Notes: generated by a model from the sequence alone, not told the origin. Positions 16,268-25,473 are shown, numbered from the stretch's first letter. The stretch is DNA of 64,000 nt from Leifsonia sp. Root227 (GCF_001428745.1 NZ_LMIO01000001.1:520818-584817), one strand, 5' to 3'. Numbers and translations: made by a program.

Positions 16268-17308
16268 CTAGGGCCGGGGCGGGCGGCATCGCAGAAGCGT
16301 GAAATCTCCGTGAGCGGTGAGTTCACCGACCCCGTGTGCGCTCAAAACGGTGGTTCCTCGAGAAACGGGGAGCCTACCGCCCGCGTATTCAATCGCTCCG
16401 CAACCGTCGAGCACAACGAGAATCGAGAAGCAGGCGTCTAATTCCTTGCGTCCAGCCACCTGAATTCGCTCGGCGGAGAAGAACGTGTCAGCTTCTCTAG
16501 GGAAAAGGGACTCATTTCCATCTGCACCGGCCGTCATCAATTGGCTGAGTGCGTCATGGTCGACTGCTGAGCGATTGAGCCCTTCAACGGCAGTCGATAG
16601 GTCGAGTCCAAGCAAAGCATCGTCGCTGGTCAGTCCGTTGTATCCGGAGTATTCGAGAAGTACGGATAGGTCTGTCGGCTGTTGGAGCTCCACGAGCGTC
16701 AGGCCCGGTCCGATTGCGTGGGGGAGTCCGGCAGGGACGAGGAGCGTGTCGCCGGCTGAGAGCTGAACGTGGTTCATGGCTCCGAGCATGTCGGGGGCGT
16801 CTTGTCCGTGAAACCAGTGTCGGACTTCCGTATTGGAGACGTTCCGGTTGAAGCCCAATGCCGCGTATCCGCTGCCAGGCTCGGCAACGTCAATTACGAC
16901 CCACGCCTCCGTCTTGCCGAGGGGGCTGCCAAGGTGGAGCGCGGCGAACGCGTCGTCCGGGTGGTAGTGCACGAACAGCCGCTCTGCAGTGTCGAGGAGT
17001 TTGACCAGCAGCATCGTGCGGGCCCCGTAGCGGCGGACGTGGTCCTCGCCGAGGAAGCCGATCGGGTCGGCGATAACCGCATCTCTGAGGCTGCGGCCAT
17101 CCGGGAGGATGGTGAGCCCGATGCCGCCGCCCGCGAAGATCTCGGTGGTGGAGGCGACGAAGTCTTCCGGGCTGTACGGGCTCGGCTGCGCGGTCCCGCG
17201 GAAGCGGGCGATGCCTGCTCCCCCGCGGTATGGGCGGTGGTCCGGCTGGTTTGGAGCGAGGATGAGCGGCGCATACGCCGAGCCTCGCGAGGTGTCGATG
17301 GTCGTCAT
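16268..17308 (-). CDS. manA: Class I mannose-6-phosphate isomerase-like cupin
   Basis: A 346-residue cytoplasmic zinc enzyme of the type I phosphomannose isomerase family, interconverting mannose-6-P and fructose-6-P. The metal ligands fit: HxH in VHYHPDD (H114, H116), E134 in KTEAW and H197 in GLPHAIG. It is about 40 residues shorter than typical ManA, like the shorter sugar-cluster paralogs, so the true substrate may be another hexose phosphate. It lies 17 bp downstream of the putative glycosidase gene in the same minus-strand operon. Confidence 0.8.
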   Translation of the reverse strand: MTTIDTSRGSAYAPLILAPNQPDHRPYRGGAGIARFRGTAQPSPYSPEDFVASTTEIFAGGGIGLTILPDGRSLRDAVIADPIGFLGEDHVRRYGARTMLLVKLLDTAERLFVHYHPDDAFAALHLGSPLGKTEAWVVIDVAEPGSGYAALGFNRNVSNTEVRHWFHGQDAPDMLGAMNHVQLSAGDTLLVPAGLPHAIGPGLTLVELQQPTDLSVLLEYSGYNGLTSDDALLGLDLSTAVEGLNRSAVDHDALSQLMTAGADGNESLFPREADTFFSAERIQVAGRKELDACFSILVVLDGCGAIEYAGGRLPVSRGTTVLSAHGVGELTAHGDFTLLRCRPPRP

Positions 17309-17325
17309 GGTCTCACTCGCACCGT

Positions 17326-19434
17326 TCAGGAGAGGTGGACGATCGCGTACGTACCGATACGCGGGAGGACGACGCTCGCCACGCCGTCGACGACGTCCAC
17401 CGGTATGACCGCGGGCTCGCCTCCCGGGGCGTGCAATACGGCCGTCGACACGGGATGCGTCACCCGCACCCCGACAGCTACGGCGAACCGCTCCCGAATG
17501 CTGTCGGTCACATCGTCGTAGTCGTAGTTGACCAGATGAAGAGCGGACGTGCCATCCGCGAGCGAGTGGATGCTCGCCGCCGCAAGCTCCCCGAGGTCGC
17601 CGATCACGTCCGCCGAGGTCAGCGTTGCCACCTGCTCGAGGGTTTTGGCCACCGAGGTGTTCGGGTGCTCCAGGAGTCGTGCGGCGTCATCGCTCTCGAG
17701 CTCTGTGCCGTATTCGCCGTTGACGATGATGTTTCCCCCTCGATCGACGAAGTCGACGAGTAACTCGTGCTGGCCGGCGCTCACGTTCCAGACGTCAGGC
17801 AAGACGACAGTGCTGTAGCGACCGAGGTCCGATGCGCCGACGTCGGTCGCGCGCAGCGCCTCATCGGGAAAGACGACCGTGTCGAACGTCCTGGTGCTGC
17901 GGCTGAGGAGTTCGATGGTCTCCCAGTAGGACGCTGGTCGCGCATCCCGGGCCTCGACGCGCTCGTACCAGCGGTTCTGGTCGAAGAATTGGTCGGAGTC
18001 GATGGTCGACCGCATGACGCTCGCCACCGAGTAGATCACCGCGGTGCTGTGCTCGGAGACGTTGGAGGTCACGGCGTCGATCGACTTCAGGAACCGGCCG
18101 ACCTCGACCGCTAGCTTCCGCGGTACCCAGTACGAGTCCTTGACCTCCGTGCCGAGCCAGGAACCGTATGGAAGCGACATGTTCGCCCCCATCGCACTCG
18201 CCTCGAAGATCGTCAGACGGAACAGGTCGCGGGCGCGACCCTCCTGCAGCTTGGTGAGCAGTTCGTCCGTCACGCCGCCGTACGGATTCTCGACAGCGAC
18301 GAGCGGCTTGCCACGGGAGAGACCGACCCCATGCCGGAAATACCAAGGCTGCTGGTACTTCGTCTCACGCATCTCAGTGACGAGCACATCCACGTCATCG
18401 ACCATCGCGTCGTAGTAGGGCGCGCAGTCATAGAAGTTGCCGGCGATGCGGATCGGATGATTCTTCGAGGCGGCGTACTCGCGCACGTATGCGGTGATTT
18501 CACGGAAGGTTTCCGCGATCGAGAACTCCTGAAAGCGTGTGTAGTGCTCGTAGAGCGGGAAGGTCTGCGGTGCTACGCCTTTTTGGAAGCCCTGATCGCG
18601 CAGCCAGGTGCGGTAGTCGAATGTGGCGAGGTCGACCTCGGCGAGTTCGGCTGGCGTGTCGTCGAGGCCGAGGAGGTAGCGACGGAACCCCTTCATGCAG
18701 TCCTTGCAGAAGCAGCCACCGTAGCGGAGTGCCAGAAGTGGAACGTCCGTCTCATCGAGCTGAATACCAGGGGCCCCCGCGTCGATCTGGATGCGCACGA
18801 TCGCTTTGAGGTACTCCCGCCAGACGGGGTTGTTGCGATCGGCCAAGTAGCAGACCTGGCCTTTGCCGTCGACCTCGACCCAGTGGGCGCGGAGCGGCTC
18901 GCCGTCGAGGTCGCGGGAGACCACCTCCTCCCAGAGGTCGGAGACTTGCTCCCCGTCGCTGTTCACGAGCCCGTCGGGGAAATAGTGACGGAACGGCTTC
19001 CAGGATGCGGGGCCCGTGTCGGCGGAGAAATCACGCAGACCGACGGTGCTGGCCGGGCCCGCACCGCGAAGCTGATTCTGAGCGAGGACCTCGCCGTCGA
19101 CGACCTCTGCGGGAAACTCCCATGCCTGCGCCTCGAAGACGATGGCGAACAAATCGATGCCGCGGTCTTTCGCGTGGTGGATGAACTCCGAGTCGTTCAC
19201 GTACCCGTGCTGGCGGAAACGGGCGGGCACCTGTCCGAACGCCTCCTCCTCAAGATAGGAGAGGCTGATGGAACCGCCGCCGAGACCGGCCCAGACGAGT
19301 ATCGTTCCGCCCATGTCTTCCAGGTCGTCGATCATCGACAACCGGCGCGGCGGCATACTCGGGTGGTAGCAATGCTCGTTCGGATACCATCCGTCGAAGT
19401 AGATGCCACGTTCCATGATGTGTCGGAGCTCCAT
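17326..19434 (-). CDS. Putative glycoside hydrolase, TIM barrel plus GATase-like domain
   Basis: A cytoplasmic protein of about 702 residues. An N-terminal TIM-barrel-like region includes GIYFDGWYPNEHC and GIQLDETD, followed by a cysteine motif GGCFCKDC resembling the structural metal site of GH42-type galactosidases. The middle part (about 470-590) looks like a class I glutamine amidotransferase/beta-galactosidase trimerisation domain (STVVLPDVWNVS). The C-terminal part is beta-rich. There is no signal peptide. The start could be 19434 or 19416; a longer form would overlap the LacI gene. No exact family is assigned. Operon position implies release of a sugar from an imported oligosaccharide or glycoside. 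Confidence 0.65.
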   Translation of the reverse strand: MELRHIMERGIYFDGWYPNEHCYHPSMPPRRLSMIDDLEDMGGTILVWAGLGGGSISLSYLEEEAFGQVPARFRQHGYVNDSEFIHHAKDRGIDLFAIVFEAQAWEFPAEVVDGEVLAQNQLRGAGPASTVGLRDFSADTGPASWKPFRHYFPDGLVNSDGEQVSDLWEEVVSRDLDGEPLRAHWVEVDGKGQVCYLADRNNPVWREYLKAIVRIQIDAGAPGIQLDETDVPLLALRYGGCFCKDCMKGFRRYLLGLDDTPAELAEVDLATFDYRTWLRDQGFQKGVAPQTFPLYEHYTRFQEFSIAETFREITAYVREYAASKNHPIRIAGNFYDCAPYYDAMVDDVDVLVTEMRETKYQQPWYFRHGVGLSRGKPLVAVENPYGGVTDELLTKLQEGRARDLFRLTIFEASAMGANMSLPYGSWLGTEVKDSYWVPRKLAVEVGRFLKSIDAVTSNVSEHSTAVIYSVASVMRSTIDSDQFFDQNRWYERVEARDARPASYWETIELLSRSTRTFDTVVFPDEALRATDVGASDLGRYSTVVLPDVWNVSAGQHELLVDFVDRGGNIIVNGEYGTELESDDAARLLEHPNTSVAKTLEQVATLTSADVIGDLGELAAASIHSLADGTSALHLVNYDYDDVTDSIRERFAVAVGVRVTHPVSTAVLHAPGGEPAVIPVDVVDGVASVVLPRIGTYAIVHLS

Positions 19435-19442
19435 CTCCCCGG

Positions 19443-20507
19443 CTAGGCGGGGGTTCGTTGTTGTGCGGGGCGGGCGTGCCAAGGCCGAGCGCTCTTGCGG
19501 AGCATCAGCTCGGTGGCAAGTGTCAAGGACTGAATACTGGAGAAGTCGGGGGCGAGGACCATCCGGGTGGCCGCCTGACCCATCTGCCAGGCCGGCTGTG
19601 CGATGACCGTGACCGGCGGCTCGACCAGGTTCGCCCAGGGGACGTCGTCGAACATCACGACCGAGATATCGTCCGGCACCTTCAGGCCGCGGTCGCGGAC
19701 GGCGTTCAGGGCTGCCTCGCCGAGGACGTTGTTACTGGCGACGAGAGCGGTCGGCGCTGCCGGTGCCTCGAGGAGGCGGAGTGCGCTGGCGTACGCAGTG
19801 TCACGGGTGAACCTTGTTCGCACCACAAGCTGTTCGTCGACCTCTAGGCCGATGTCGGCGTGGGCACGGCGGTAGCCCTCCTCGCGGAGGCGTCCGCTCG
19901 TCAGGTTGGATGGGCCGCCCAGATAGCCGACTCTGCGGTGGCCGAGCGCGAGAAGGTACTCGGTCAGAGCGCGCGAGCCGGCGAGGTTGTCGACGAGCAC
20001 GGACGGCACGTCGATCTCGTCGACAGTGCGGTCGGCGAAGACCACGTTGATGCCGAGGGAGATGGCGCTGCGCCAGGCGTCGCGGTTCTCGCCCGTCGGG
20101 AAAGCAATGATTCCATCGACGCGCTGCTCGACCAGTAGGTCGATGTACTCGAGCTCCGTCTCCGGATCCTCACCGCTGGCGCAGAGGATGACATGCCGAC
20201 CGAGGGTCTTGGCGGTCGCGAGCACCCCCTGGGCGAACTCGCCGTAGAAGTTGTTGGAGATATCGGTGACGATTAGGCCGATGTTGTTCGTGGTCATCCG
20301 CTTGAGTCCGCGGCCGAGCGCGCTGGGACGGTAATTCAGCTCCAGAGCGACCGCCTGGATGCGCTGCCGAGTGGCGTCGGCGACTTTGCCCTTGTTGGAA
20401 AAGACGCGCGAGACCGTGCCCAAGCCGACGCCGGCGGCCGCCGCGACGTCTTTCATCGTCGCCGGACGAGAGTTCCTATCGTCCGATCTGCTGTTCGGTG
20501 TTGTCAC
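19443..20507 (-). CDS. LacI-family sugar regulator
   Basis: A 354-residue repressor. The N-terminal helix-turn-helix (TMKDVAAAAGVGLGTVSRVFSNKGKVADATR) and hinge (LNYRPSALGRGLK) are canonical, followed by a periplasmic-binding-like sugar domain (GLIVTDISNNFYGEFAQG). It is divergent from the dehydrogenase at 20838. The shared region and the promoter of the importer carry four copies of a TGGAA-TTCCA palindrome, the likely operators. The sugar ligand is not predictable. Confidence 0.93.
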   Translation of the reverse strand: MTTPNSRSDDRNSRPATMKDVAAAAGVGLGTVSRVFSNKGKVADATRQRIQAVALELNYRPSALGRGLKRMTTNNIGLIVTDISNNFYGEFAQGVLATAKTLGRHVILCASGEDPETELEYIDLLVEQRVDGIIAFPTGENRDAWRSAISLGINVVFADRTVDEIDVPSVLVDNLAGSRALTEYLLALGHRRVGYLGGPSNLTSGRLREEGYRRAHADIGLEVDEQLVVRTRFTRDTAYASALRLLEAPAAPTALVASNNVLGEAALNAVRDRGLKVPDDISVVMFDDVPWANLVEPPVTVIAQPAWQMGQAATRMVLAPDFSSIQSLTLATELMLRKSARPWHARPAQQRTPA

Positions 20508-20642
20508 TAACGTCCTCCATCGCCTGGGCGCGACGCACTCACGCCGACTGATCCCGCTTGTCGCAGGATACTGACGAAGGCGCCCTGGTAAGCGTCGCTC
20601 ATTGGGAAGTCACCTCATCGTGTCGATCGGCGGAGAAGAATC

Positions 20643-20658
20643 GTGGATACGTTTCCAC
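20643..20658. promoter_or_regulatory. LacI operator 1
   Basis: GTGGATACGTTTCCAC is a near-perfect palindrome with a central CG, 135 bp upstream of the lacI-type start. It matches the other three sites in this locus. Confidence 0.6.
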
Positions 20659-20782
20659 TGTCGAGGCTAGTCACACGCGTCCTGATCTGTCAATGTCGCG
20701 TGTACCCCCGGAATAGCTGCCATTCCATCAACAACGGATACGCAGAGGTCTGCGTTGACAGACCTGATTCGATGAACAAGAG

Positions 20783-20796
20783 TGGAATCGGTTCCA
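20783..20796. promoter_or_regulatory. LacI operator 2
   Basis: TGGAATCGGTTCCA is a palindrome with one mismatched pair, located 41 bp before the dehydrogenase start. Confidence 0.6.
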
Positions 20797-20837
20797 AGTA
20801 GACAGACCGCATCGTTGCGGTTGGAAAGGAAACCCCA

Positions 20838-21875
20838 ATGACAATGACCCCGCCGAGCACAATGAGGGCCAGCGTCCTCCACGCGGCAGGAGACGTCAGG
20901 ACCGACACGGTCCCGGTCACGCCGTTGGGCGACGACCAGGTCCTCGTCCGCATCGCCGCCGTCGGCGTCTGCGGGTCGGACGTGCACTACTTCCACGAGG
21001 GCCGGATCGGTCCGTTCGTCGTCGAAGGTCCGCTCATCCTCGGCCATGAGTCGGCAGGGACGATCGTCGCCGTTGGTAGCTCCGTGTCCGCGTCCCGGGT
21101 CGGCGAACGCGTGTCCATCGAGCCGCAACGGGCATGCAGAACATGCGTGCAGTGCAAACGCGGTCGGTACAACCTGTGCTCACGGATGGAGTTCTACGCG
21201 ACCCCACCCATCGATGGCGCGTTCGCCGAGTTCGCCGCGATCCAGGCCGACTACGCGTACCCCATCCCGGACACCATGAGCTTCGAGGCCGCCGCACTCT
21301 GTGAGCCGCTGTCGGTCGGCATCTGGAGCAACCAGAAGGCGGGGACGGCCCCGGGTTCGCGCATTCTGATCGCCGGCGCCGGTCCTATCGGCATTGTCGT
21401 CGCACAGGTGGCCAGAGCCTTCGGCGCCGCCGAGGTCATCGTCAGCGATCCCGTCGAGGAGCGGCGGGAGGTGGCTCTGAGGTTCGGCGCGACGCGCACC
21501 ATCGATCCACTCGCGGACGACATCTCCGCCCTGAGCCTCGACGTGGACGCGTTTATCGACGCTTCCGGCGCCCAGCCGGCGATACGCTCCGGCATCCAGG
21601 CCGTTGCCCCCGCGGGGCGCGTGGTGCTGGTCGGGATGGGGGCGGACGACGTCGTGCTCCCGGTTTCGCGCATCCAGAGCCGGGAACTGATCGTGACCGG
21701 CGTGTTCCGCTACGCGAATACCTGGCCGCTCGCCATCGAGCTCGCGTCGTCGGGGAAGGTCGATCTGGACGCTCTCGTGACCGGCCACTACGGACTGGCC
21801 GACGTCGAGGCCGCTCTCAAGGCCGCCGGTCTGCCGTCCACCATGAAGGTCATTGTCACGCCGAACGCGGTGTGA
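20838..21875 (+). CDS. Zinc-dependent sorbitol/iditol-type dehydrogenase
   Basis: A 345-residue medium-chain dehydrogenase, probably oxidising a sugar alcohol or free sugar hydroxyl with NAD. Catalytic zinc ligands C45, H70 and E71 (GHES) and the structural zinc cysteines C100, C103, C106 and C114 are all present. A Rossmann motif IAGAGPIG follows near residue 176. AAGGAAA precedes the ATG. It is divergent from LacI, under operator 20783, and upstream of a sugar importer, so it probably takes the first intracellular step on the imported sugar or polyol. Confidence 0.88.
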   Translation: MTMTPPSTMRASVLHAAGDVRTDTVPVTPLGDDQVLVRIAAVGVCGSDVHYFHEGRIGPFVVEGPLILGHESAGTIVAVGSSVSASRVGERVSIEPQRACRTCVQCKRGRYNLCSRMEFYATPPIDGAFAEFAAIQADYAYPIPDTMSFEAAALCEPLSVGIWSNQKAGTAPGSRILIAGAGPIGIVVAQVARAFGAAEVIVSDPVEERREVALRFGATRTIDPLADDISALSLDVDAFIDASGAQPAIRSGIQAVAPAGRVVLVGMGADDVVLPVSRIQSRELIVTGVFRYANTWPLAIELASSGKVDLDALVTGHYGLADVEAALKAAGLPSTMKVIVTPNAV

Positions 21876-21921
21876 CGCCTGCTGCACCCGGCAGGATTCA
21901 ACACTACCGGGTGCGCGGGTA

Positions 21922-21935
21922 TGGAATCGCTTCCA
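21922..21935. promoter_or_regulatory. LacI operator 3
   Basis: TGGAATCGCTTCCA is a palindrome with one mismatched pair, downstream of the dehydrogenase and upstream of the binding-protein gene. Confidence 0.6.
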
Positions 21936-22061
21936 CTATTTCCACCCACGAAAGCCTCCGCGTCGAAGCTGCCTATTCGTCAATCTGGCCCAGATAATCC
22001 TTTGTTTGAAAGGGTAATGGCGAAATGTTGACACTCTCGAGATCGCGAGTTACTCTCGTGA

Positions 22062-22077
22062 GTGGAAACGTAACCAC
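22062..22077. promoter_or_regulatory. LacI operator 4
   Basis: GTGGAAACGTAACCAC has matching GTGG/CCAC arms and a central ACGT. It lies 40 bp before the leader ORF start at 22117 and so within the likely importer promoter. Confidence 0.55.
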
Positions 22078-22116
22078 TGAGCTTCCGCTACGACACACAA
22101 CGAGGTGAAGAACGTA

Positions 22117-22260
22117 ATGAGCACTCGAACAGCGCCAGTCACGCGTTACCTCCCCGCCACGACGAACCCCCGTGGCGCCGTCGCATTCCGTCCGTCGCGA
22201 CCCTCACCCTCCGTGCACCAGCACAGCGCTCACTTCGCGCCCGCAGCACACCGAGATTAG
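22117..22260 (+). CDS. 47-residue leader ORF before the sugar importer
   Basis: An unannotated-size ORF (MSTRTAPVTRYLPATTNPRG at its start) with a good ribosome site (GAGGTGAAG) 6 bp before the ATG. It ends with TAG only 10 bp upstream of the binding-protein start. It is rich in Pro, Arg, His and Thr and has no hydrophobic segment, so it is not a signal peptide. It may act as a translational leader coupling to the binding-protein gene, or be spurious. The stop placement next to the downstream ribosome site favours coupling. Confidence 0.4.
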   Translation: MSTRTAPVTRYLPATTNPRGAVAFRPSRPSPSVHQHSAHFAPAAHRD

Positions 22261-22270
22261 GAGAATCCGA

Positions 22271-23596
22271 ATGAACCCCCTCACACGAGGCGCAAGCGGC
22301 ACAGGCCGCAAACGCCGAGCCACACGCATCGTCGCCACGGTGGCCGCCGCCACAGCTCTCGCCCTCGGCCTCGCGGCCTGCGGCTCCGGCACCGGCACCG
22401 CAGCATCGGGCACCGTCACAGCCTGGGGCTCTACGGCCGACAGTGCCGTCATTACCCCATCGATCAAGGAGTTCAACGCCGCCAACCCGTCCTCCCAGAT
22501 CAAGGTCAACCTGTTCGGCACCAACGACTACAAGGACAAGATCCGCACGGCTATCGGCTCCCCACAGGCACCCACCCTGGTCTACACCTGGGGCGGCGGC
22601 ACGATGGCGCAGTACGTCAAGGCAGGTCTGATCAAAGACATCACCGGCGATCTGGACAGCTCGTACACCGACAAGCTCGTCCCCTCAGTGGCTGCGGGCG
22701 GCGTAAACGGTGGCAAGACCTACGCCGTCCCGATGACCGCGACCTCACCCGTCGTCTTCTACTACAACAACGACGTGCTCAAAAAAGCCGGAGTCGAGCA
22801 GCCCAAGACCTGGGATGAACTACTTGCCGCAGTCCCGAAGATCAAGGCAGCCGGGTTCGCGCCCATCGCCCTCGGCGGCGGAAGCAAATGGCCGTACCTG
22901 ATGTGGATCGAGTACCTCGTCGACCGGATCGGCGGACCTCAGGTGTTCCAGAACATCCTGGACAACAAGCCGAACGCCTGGAGCGACCCCGCCGTCATCA
23001 AGGCGAACACCATGATCCAAGAGCTCGTGAAGGCCGGCGGCTTCGCCAGCGGCTTCGCCTCTGTCTCGGCGGACACCAATGCCGATCTCGCCCTGATGGT
23101 CACCGGCAAGGCCGCGATGCTGTTGCAGGGCGCATGGGCCTACTCCGGCATCTCGCAGATCGATCCAACCTTCGAGTCGAGTGGAAAACTCGGCTTCGGG
23201 CCATTCCCCGCAGTCACTGGAGGCAAGGGCGACCCGAAGAACATCGCGGGCAACCCGTCGTCATACTGGGCCATCTCGTCCAAAGCATCGGATGCGCAGA
23301 CCAAGACCGCCCTCGACTACCTCACCAACACGGTGTGGAATGACAACTACACCAAGTCGATCATCGACGCGGGAAACATCCCACCCGTGAAAGGCGTCGG
23401 CGACCAGCTCAAGGGTGATTTCGCCAAGGGTCTCAACCAGATGATCGCGGATGCGCCGAACTTCCAGCAGTCCTGGGACCTGGCACTCTCCCCAGCTGCG
23501 TCCGCGGCGTTCTGGACACAGCTCGACCTCCTATTCAACGGCTCAGAGAACCCTCAGCAGTTTTCCGACAACATGAACAAGACCATCGGAAAGTAA
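22271..23596 (+). CDS. CUT1 sugar-binding lipoprotein
   Basis: A 441-residue extracellular solute-binding protein of family 1 (SBP_bac_1). The signal has a basic start (RKRRATR), a hydrophobic core and lipobox LAAC (C37). Body landmarks include VTAWGSTADS, PTLVYTWGGGTMAQYVKAGLIKDIT and KAAMLLQGAWAYSGI. The next two genes are its permeases with no gap, but no ATPase is encoded locally. CUT1 systems of this kind often borrow a shared MsmK/MalK-type ATPase. Confidence 0.92.
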   Translation: MNPLTRGASGTGRKRRATRIVATVAAATALALGLAACGSGTGTAASGTVTAWGSTADSAVITPSIKEFNAANPSSQIKVNLFGTNDYKDKIRTAIGSPQAPTLVYTWGGGTMAQYVKAGLIKDITGDLDSSYTDKLVPSVAAGGVNGGKTYAVPMTATSPVVFYYNNDVLKKAGVEQPKTWDELLAAVPKIKAAGFAPIALGGGSKWPYLMWIEYLVDRIGGPQVFQNILDNKPNAWSDPAVIKANTMIQELVKAGGFASGFASVSADTNADLALMVTGKAAMLLQGAWAYSGISQIDPTFESSGKLGFGPFPAVTGGKGDPKNIAGNPSSYWAISSKASDAQTKTALDYLTNTVWNDNYTKSIIDAGNIPPVKGVGDQLKGDFAKGLNQMIADAPNFQQSWDLALSPAASAAFWTQLDLLFNGSENPQQFSDNMNKTIGK

Positions 23597-24499
23597 ATGA
23601 GTACGACACGGAACGGTGGGGCCGTCGCCCGCCTCTCGGCCCCGAGCGGATGGCTCGTTGTCCCTGCACTGGTCTTCTTCCTGGTGTTCGCGATCGCGCC
23701 CCTGCTCATAGCCCTCGGCCTGAGCTTCACGAGTTGGGACGGCCTCACCGCTCCGGTCTTCAACGGCATCGCCAACTGGGTCAACCAGCTCAGCGACCCA
23801 GTTACATACAACGCACTCTGGTTGAGCTTCCAGGTGATCGTGTTCTCCTGGATCGTGCAGACGCCGCTCAGTCTGCTGCTCGGCGTCTTCACGGCAGGCC
23901 GCCAGAAGTATCGGTCGGTACTGGCCGCGCTCTACTTCCTCCCCTTGATCCTCTCGTCGGCCGCAATCGCGATCGCCTACAAGGCACTGCTCGATCCCAA
24001 CTACGGCATCGGTGCGGCCCTCGGCATTCCCTTCCTGTCGCAGGACTGGCTGGGGAACCCGGCGCTCGTCCTCTACGTAGTGATATTCGTGATCGCCTGG
24101 CAGTTCATCCCGTTCCACTCACTGCTCTACCAGGCGGGAGCGCGGCAGATCCCGGCGTCCCTATACGAGGCGGCGCAGATTGACGGCGCCGGGCGCGTGA
24201 AACAGTTCTTCTTCATCACGATCCCGCAGCTCAAGAACACGATAATCGCCTCCTCCACGCTGATGGTCGTCGGCTCACTCACCTACTTCGACATCGTCTA
24301 CATCCTCACGCAGGGCGGCCCAGGCTACGCCACGCGGCTGCTGCCGCTCGACATGTACCTCACCGGGTTCTCAGCGAGCGACCTCGGCGGTGCGAGCGTC
24401 CTCGCCGTCATCCTGGTAGTGATCGGGCTGCTCCTCGCGGCCGGCCTCACCAAGTTCAGCGGGTTCAACCGCATGTCCAGCCAGCAGGACGGAGCCTGA
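23597..24499 (+). CDS. CUT1 sugar permease subunit 1 (MalF-like)
   Basis: A 300-residue permease with six predicted helices. The EAA loop reads YEAAQIDGAGRVKQFFFITIPQLKNT (about residues 193-218), where the conserved G contacts the ATPase. The C-terminal TQGGPGYAT motif is typical of MalF-type subunits. Its ATG follows the lipoprotein stop directly. Substrate specificity is not predictable. Confidence 0.93.
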   Translation: MSTTRNGGAVARLSAPSGWLVVPALVFFLVFAIAPLLIALGLSFTSWDGLTAPVFNGIANWVNQLSDPVTYNALWLSFQVIVFSWIVQTPLSLLLGVFTAGRQKYRSVLAALYFLPLILSSAAIAIAYKALLDPNYGIGAALGIPFLSQDWLGNPALVLYVVIFVIAWQFIPFHSLLYQAGARQIPASLYEAAQIDGAGRVKQFFFITIPQLKNTIIASSTLMVVGSLTYFDIVYILTQGGPGYATRLLPLDMYLTGFSASDLGGASVLAVILVVIGLLLAAGLTKFSGFNRMSSQQDGA

Positions 24500-24501
24500 T
24501 C

Positions 24502-25401
24502 ATGACGACGATGCAAGAACGCCCGGTGGACGCGCCAACCCAGGTGACGCCGCAGCAGAAGCCCCGCCGCGGCCGGTCCGCCGGGCGCCCCAAGCGCAAT
24601 GTGATCGGCGGGCTGGCCGGCTACATCTGGCTGGCCGTCATCATCCTGCCGATCTACTACATCGTGATCGCGAGTATCAGCCAGCAGGGTGCCTTCTACA
24701 CGCAGAACCCACTGCTCCCTCCCGCCCATCCGACCCTAGACAGCTATGCAACGGTGATCAACAGCGGCATCCTGTCATACTTCGCGAACAGCCTGATCGT
24801 CACTGTGGTGACAGTGGTCGTGGTCGCCGTGATTTGCTTGCTTGCCGCGTACACGATCGTGCGTTCCCGCGCCCGGTTCGTCCGCGCCACATACTCGCTG
24901 TTCCTCCTCGGACTCGCGATCCCGCTGCAGGCGACGATCGTGCCCCTGTTCTTCATGCTCGGGCAGGTCAAGCTGTACGACACCCTGTTCGCGATCATTC
25001 TCCCGTCGATCGCGTTCGCCATCCCGATCACCGTGCTGATCCTGGTGAACTTCCTCCGCGACATCCCCAACGAGCTGTTCGAATCGATGCGGGTCGAAGG
25101 AGCTGGTCAATGGACGATCCTCCGGCGCCTCGTCGTCCCGATGGCGAGACCGGCGATCGCCACCGTCGTCATCTATGACGCGCTGCAGGTATGGAACGGC
25201 TTCCTCCTTCCCCTGGTGTTGACGCAGAGCGAGAACATCCGCGTGCTCCCACTTGCGCTCTGGAACTTCCAAGGGCAGTTCAGCATCAACGTGCCTGCCA
25301 CGCTCGCCGCGGTGGTGCTCTCTGCCCTTCCGATCCTCGTTCTCTACATCCTCGCCAGAAGGCAGCTCATCAGCGGCCTCACCGCCGGCGTCGGGAAGTA
25401 G
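24502..25401 (+). CDS. CUT1 sugar permease subunit 2 (MalG-like)
   Basis: A 299-residue permease with a basic cytoplasmic N-terminus and six helices. The EAA-like loop reads FESMRVEGAGQWTILRRLVVPMARPAI. The N-terminal hydrophilic extension of about 40 residues is longer than usual. It is the last gene of the LacI-controlled importer operon and is followed by a perfect 15-bp terminator hairpin. Confidence 0.93.
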   Translation: MTTMQERPVDAPTQVTPQQKPRRGRSAGRPKRNVIGGLAGYIWLAVIILPIYYIVIASISQQGAFYTQNPLLPPAHPTLDSYATVINSGILSYFANSLIVTVVTVVVVAVICLLAAYTIVRSRARFVRATYSLFLLGLAIPLQATIVPLFFMLGQVKLYDTLFAIILPSIAFAIPITVLILVNFLRDIPNELFESMRVEGAGQWTILRRLVVPMARPAIATVVIYDALQVWNGFLLPLVLTQSENIRVLPLALWNFQGQFSINVPATLAAVVLSALPILVLYILARRQLISGLTAGVGK

Positions 25402-25409
25402 AACCGACC

Positions 25410-25450
25410 GCGACTCCCTCGGTGTGAGCCCCCACCACCGAGGGAGTCGC
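25410..25450 (+). terminator. Terminator of the sugar importer operon
   Basis: GCGACTCCCTCGGTG pairs perfectly with CACCGAGGGAGTCGC over 15 bp with an 11-nt loop, 9 bp after the stop at 25401. Confidence 0.85.
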
Positions 25451-25473
25451 ACCTATTGCATCTCTTGACTTCC

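Noticed and set aside
18331-19446. Plus-strand frame of about 370 residues opposite the putative glycosidase
   Set aside because: It reads as an antisense shadow with no domain, and the minus strand has a coherent protein with ribosome site and operon context.
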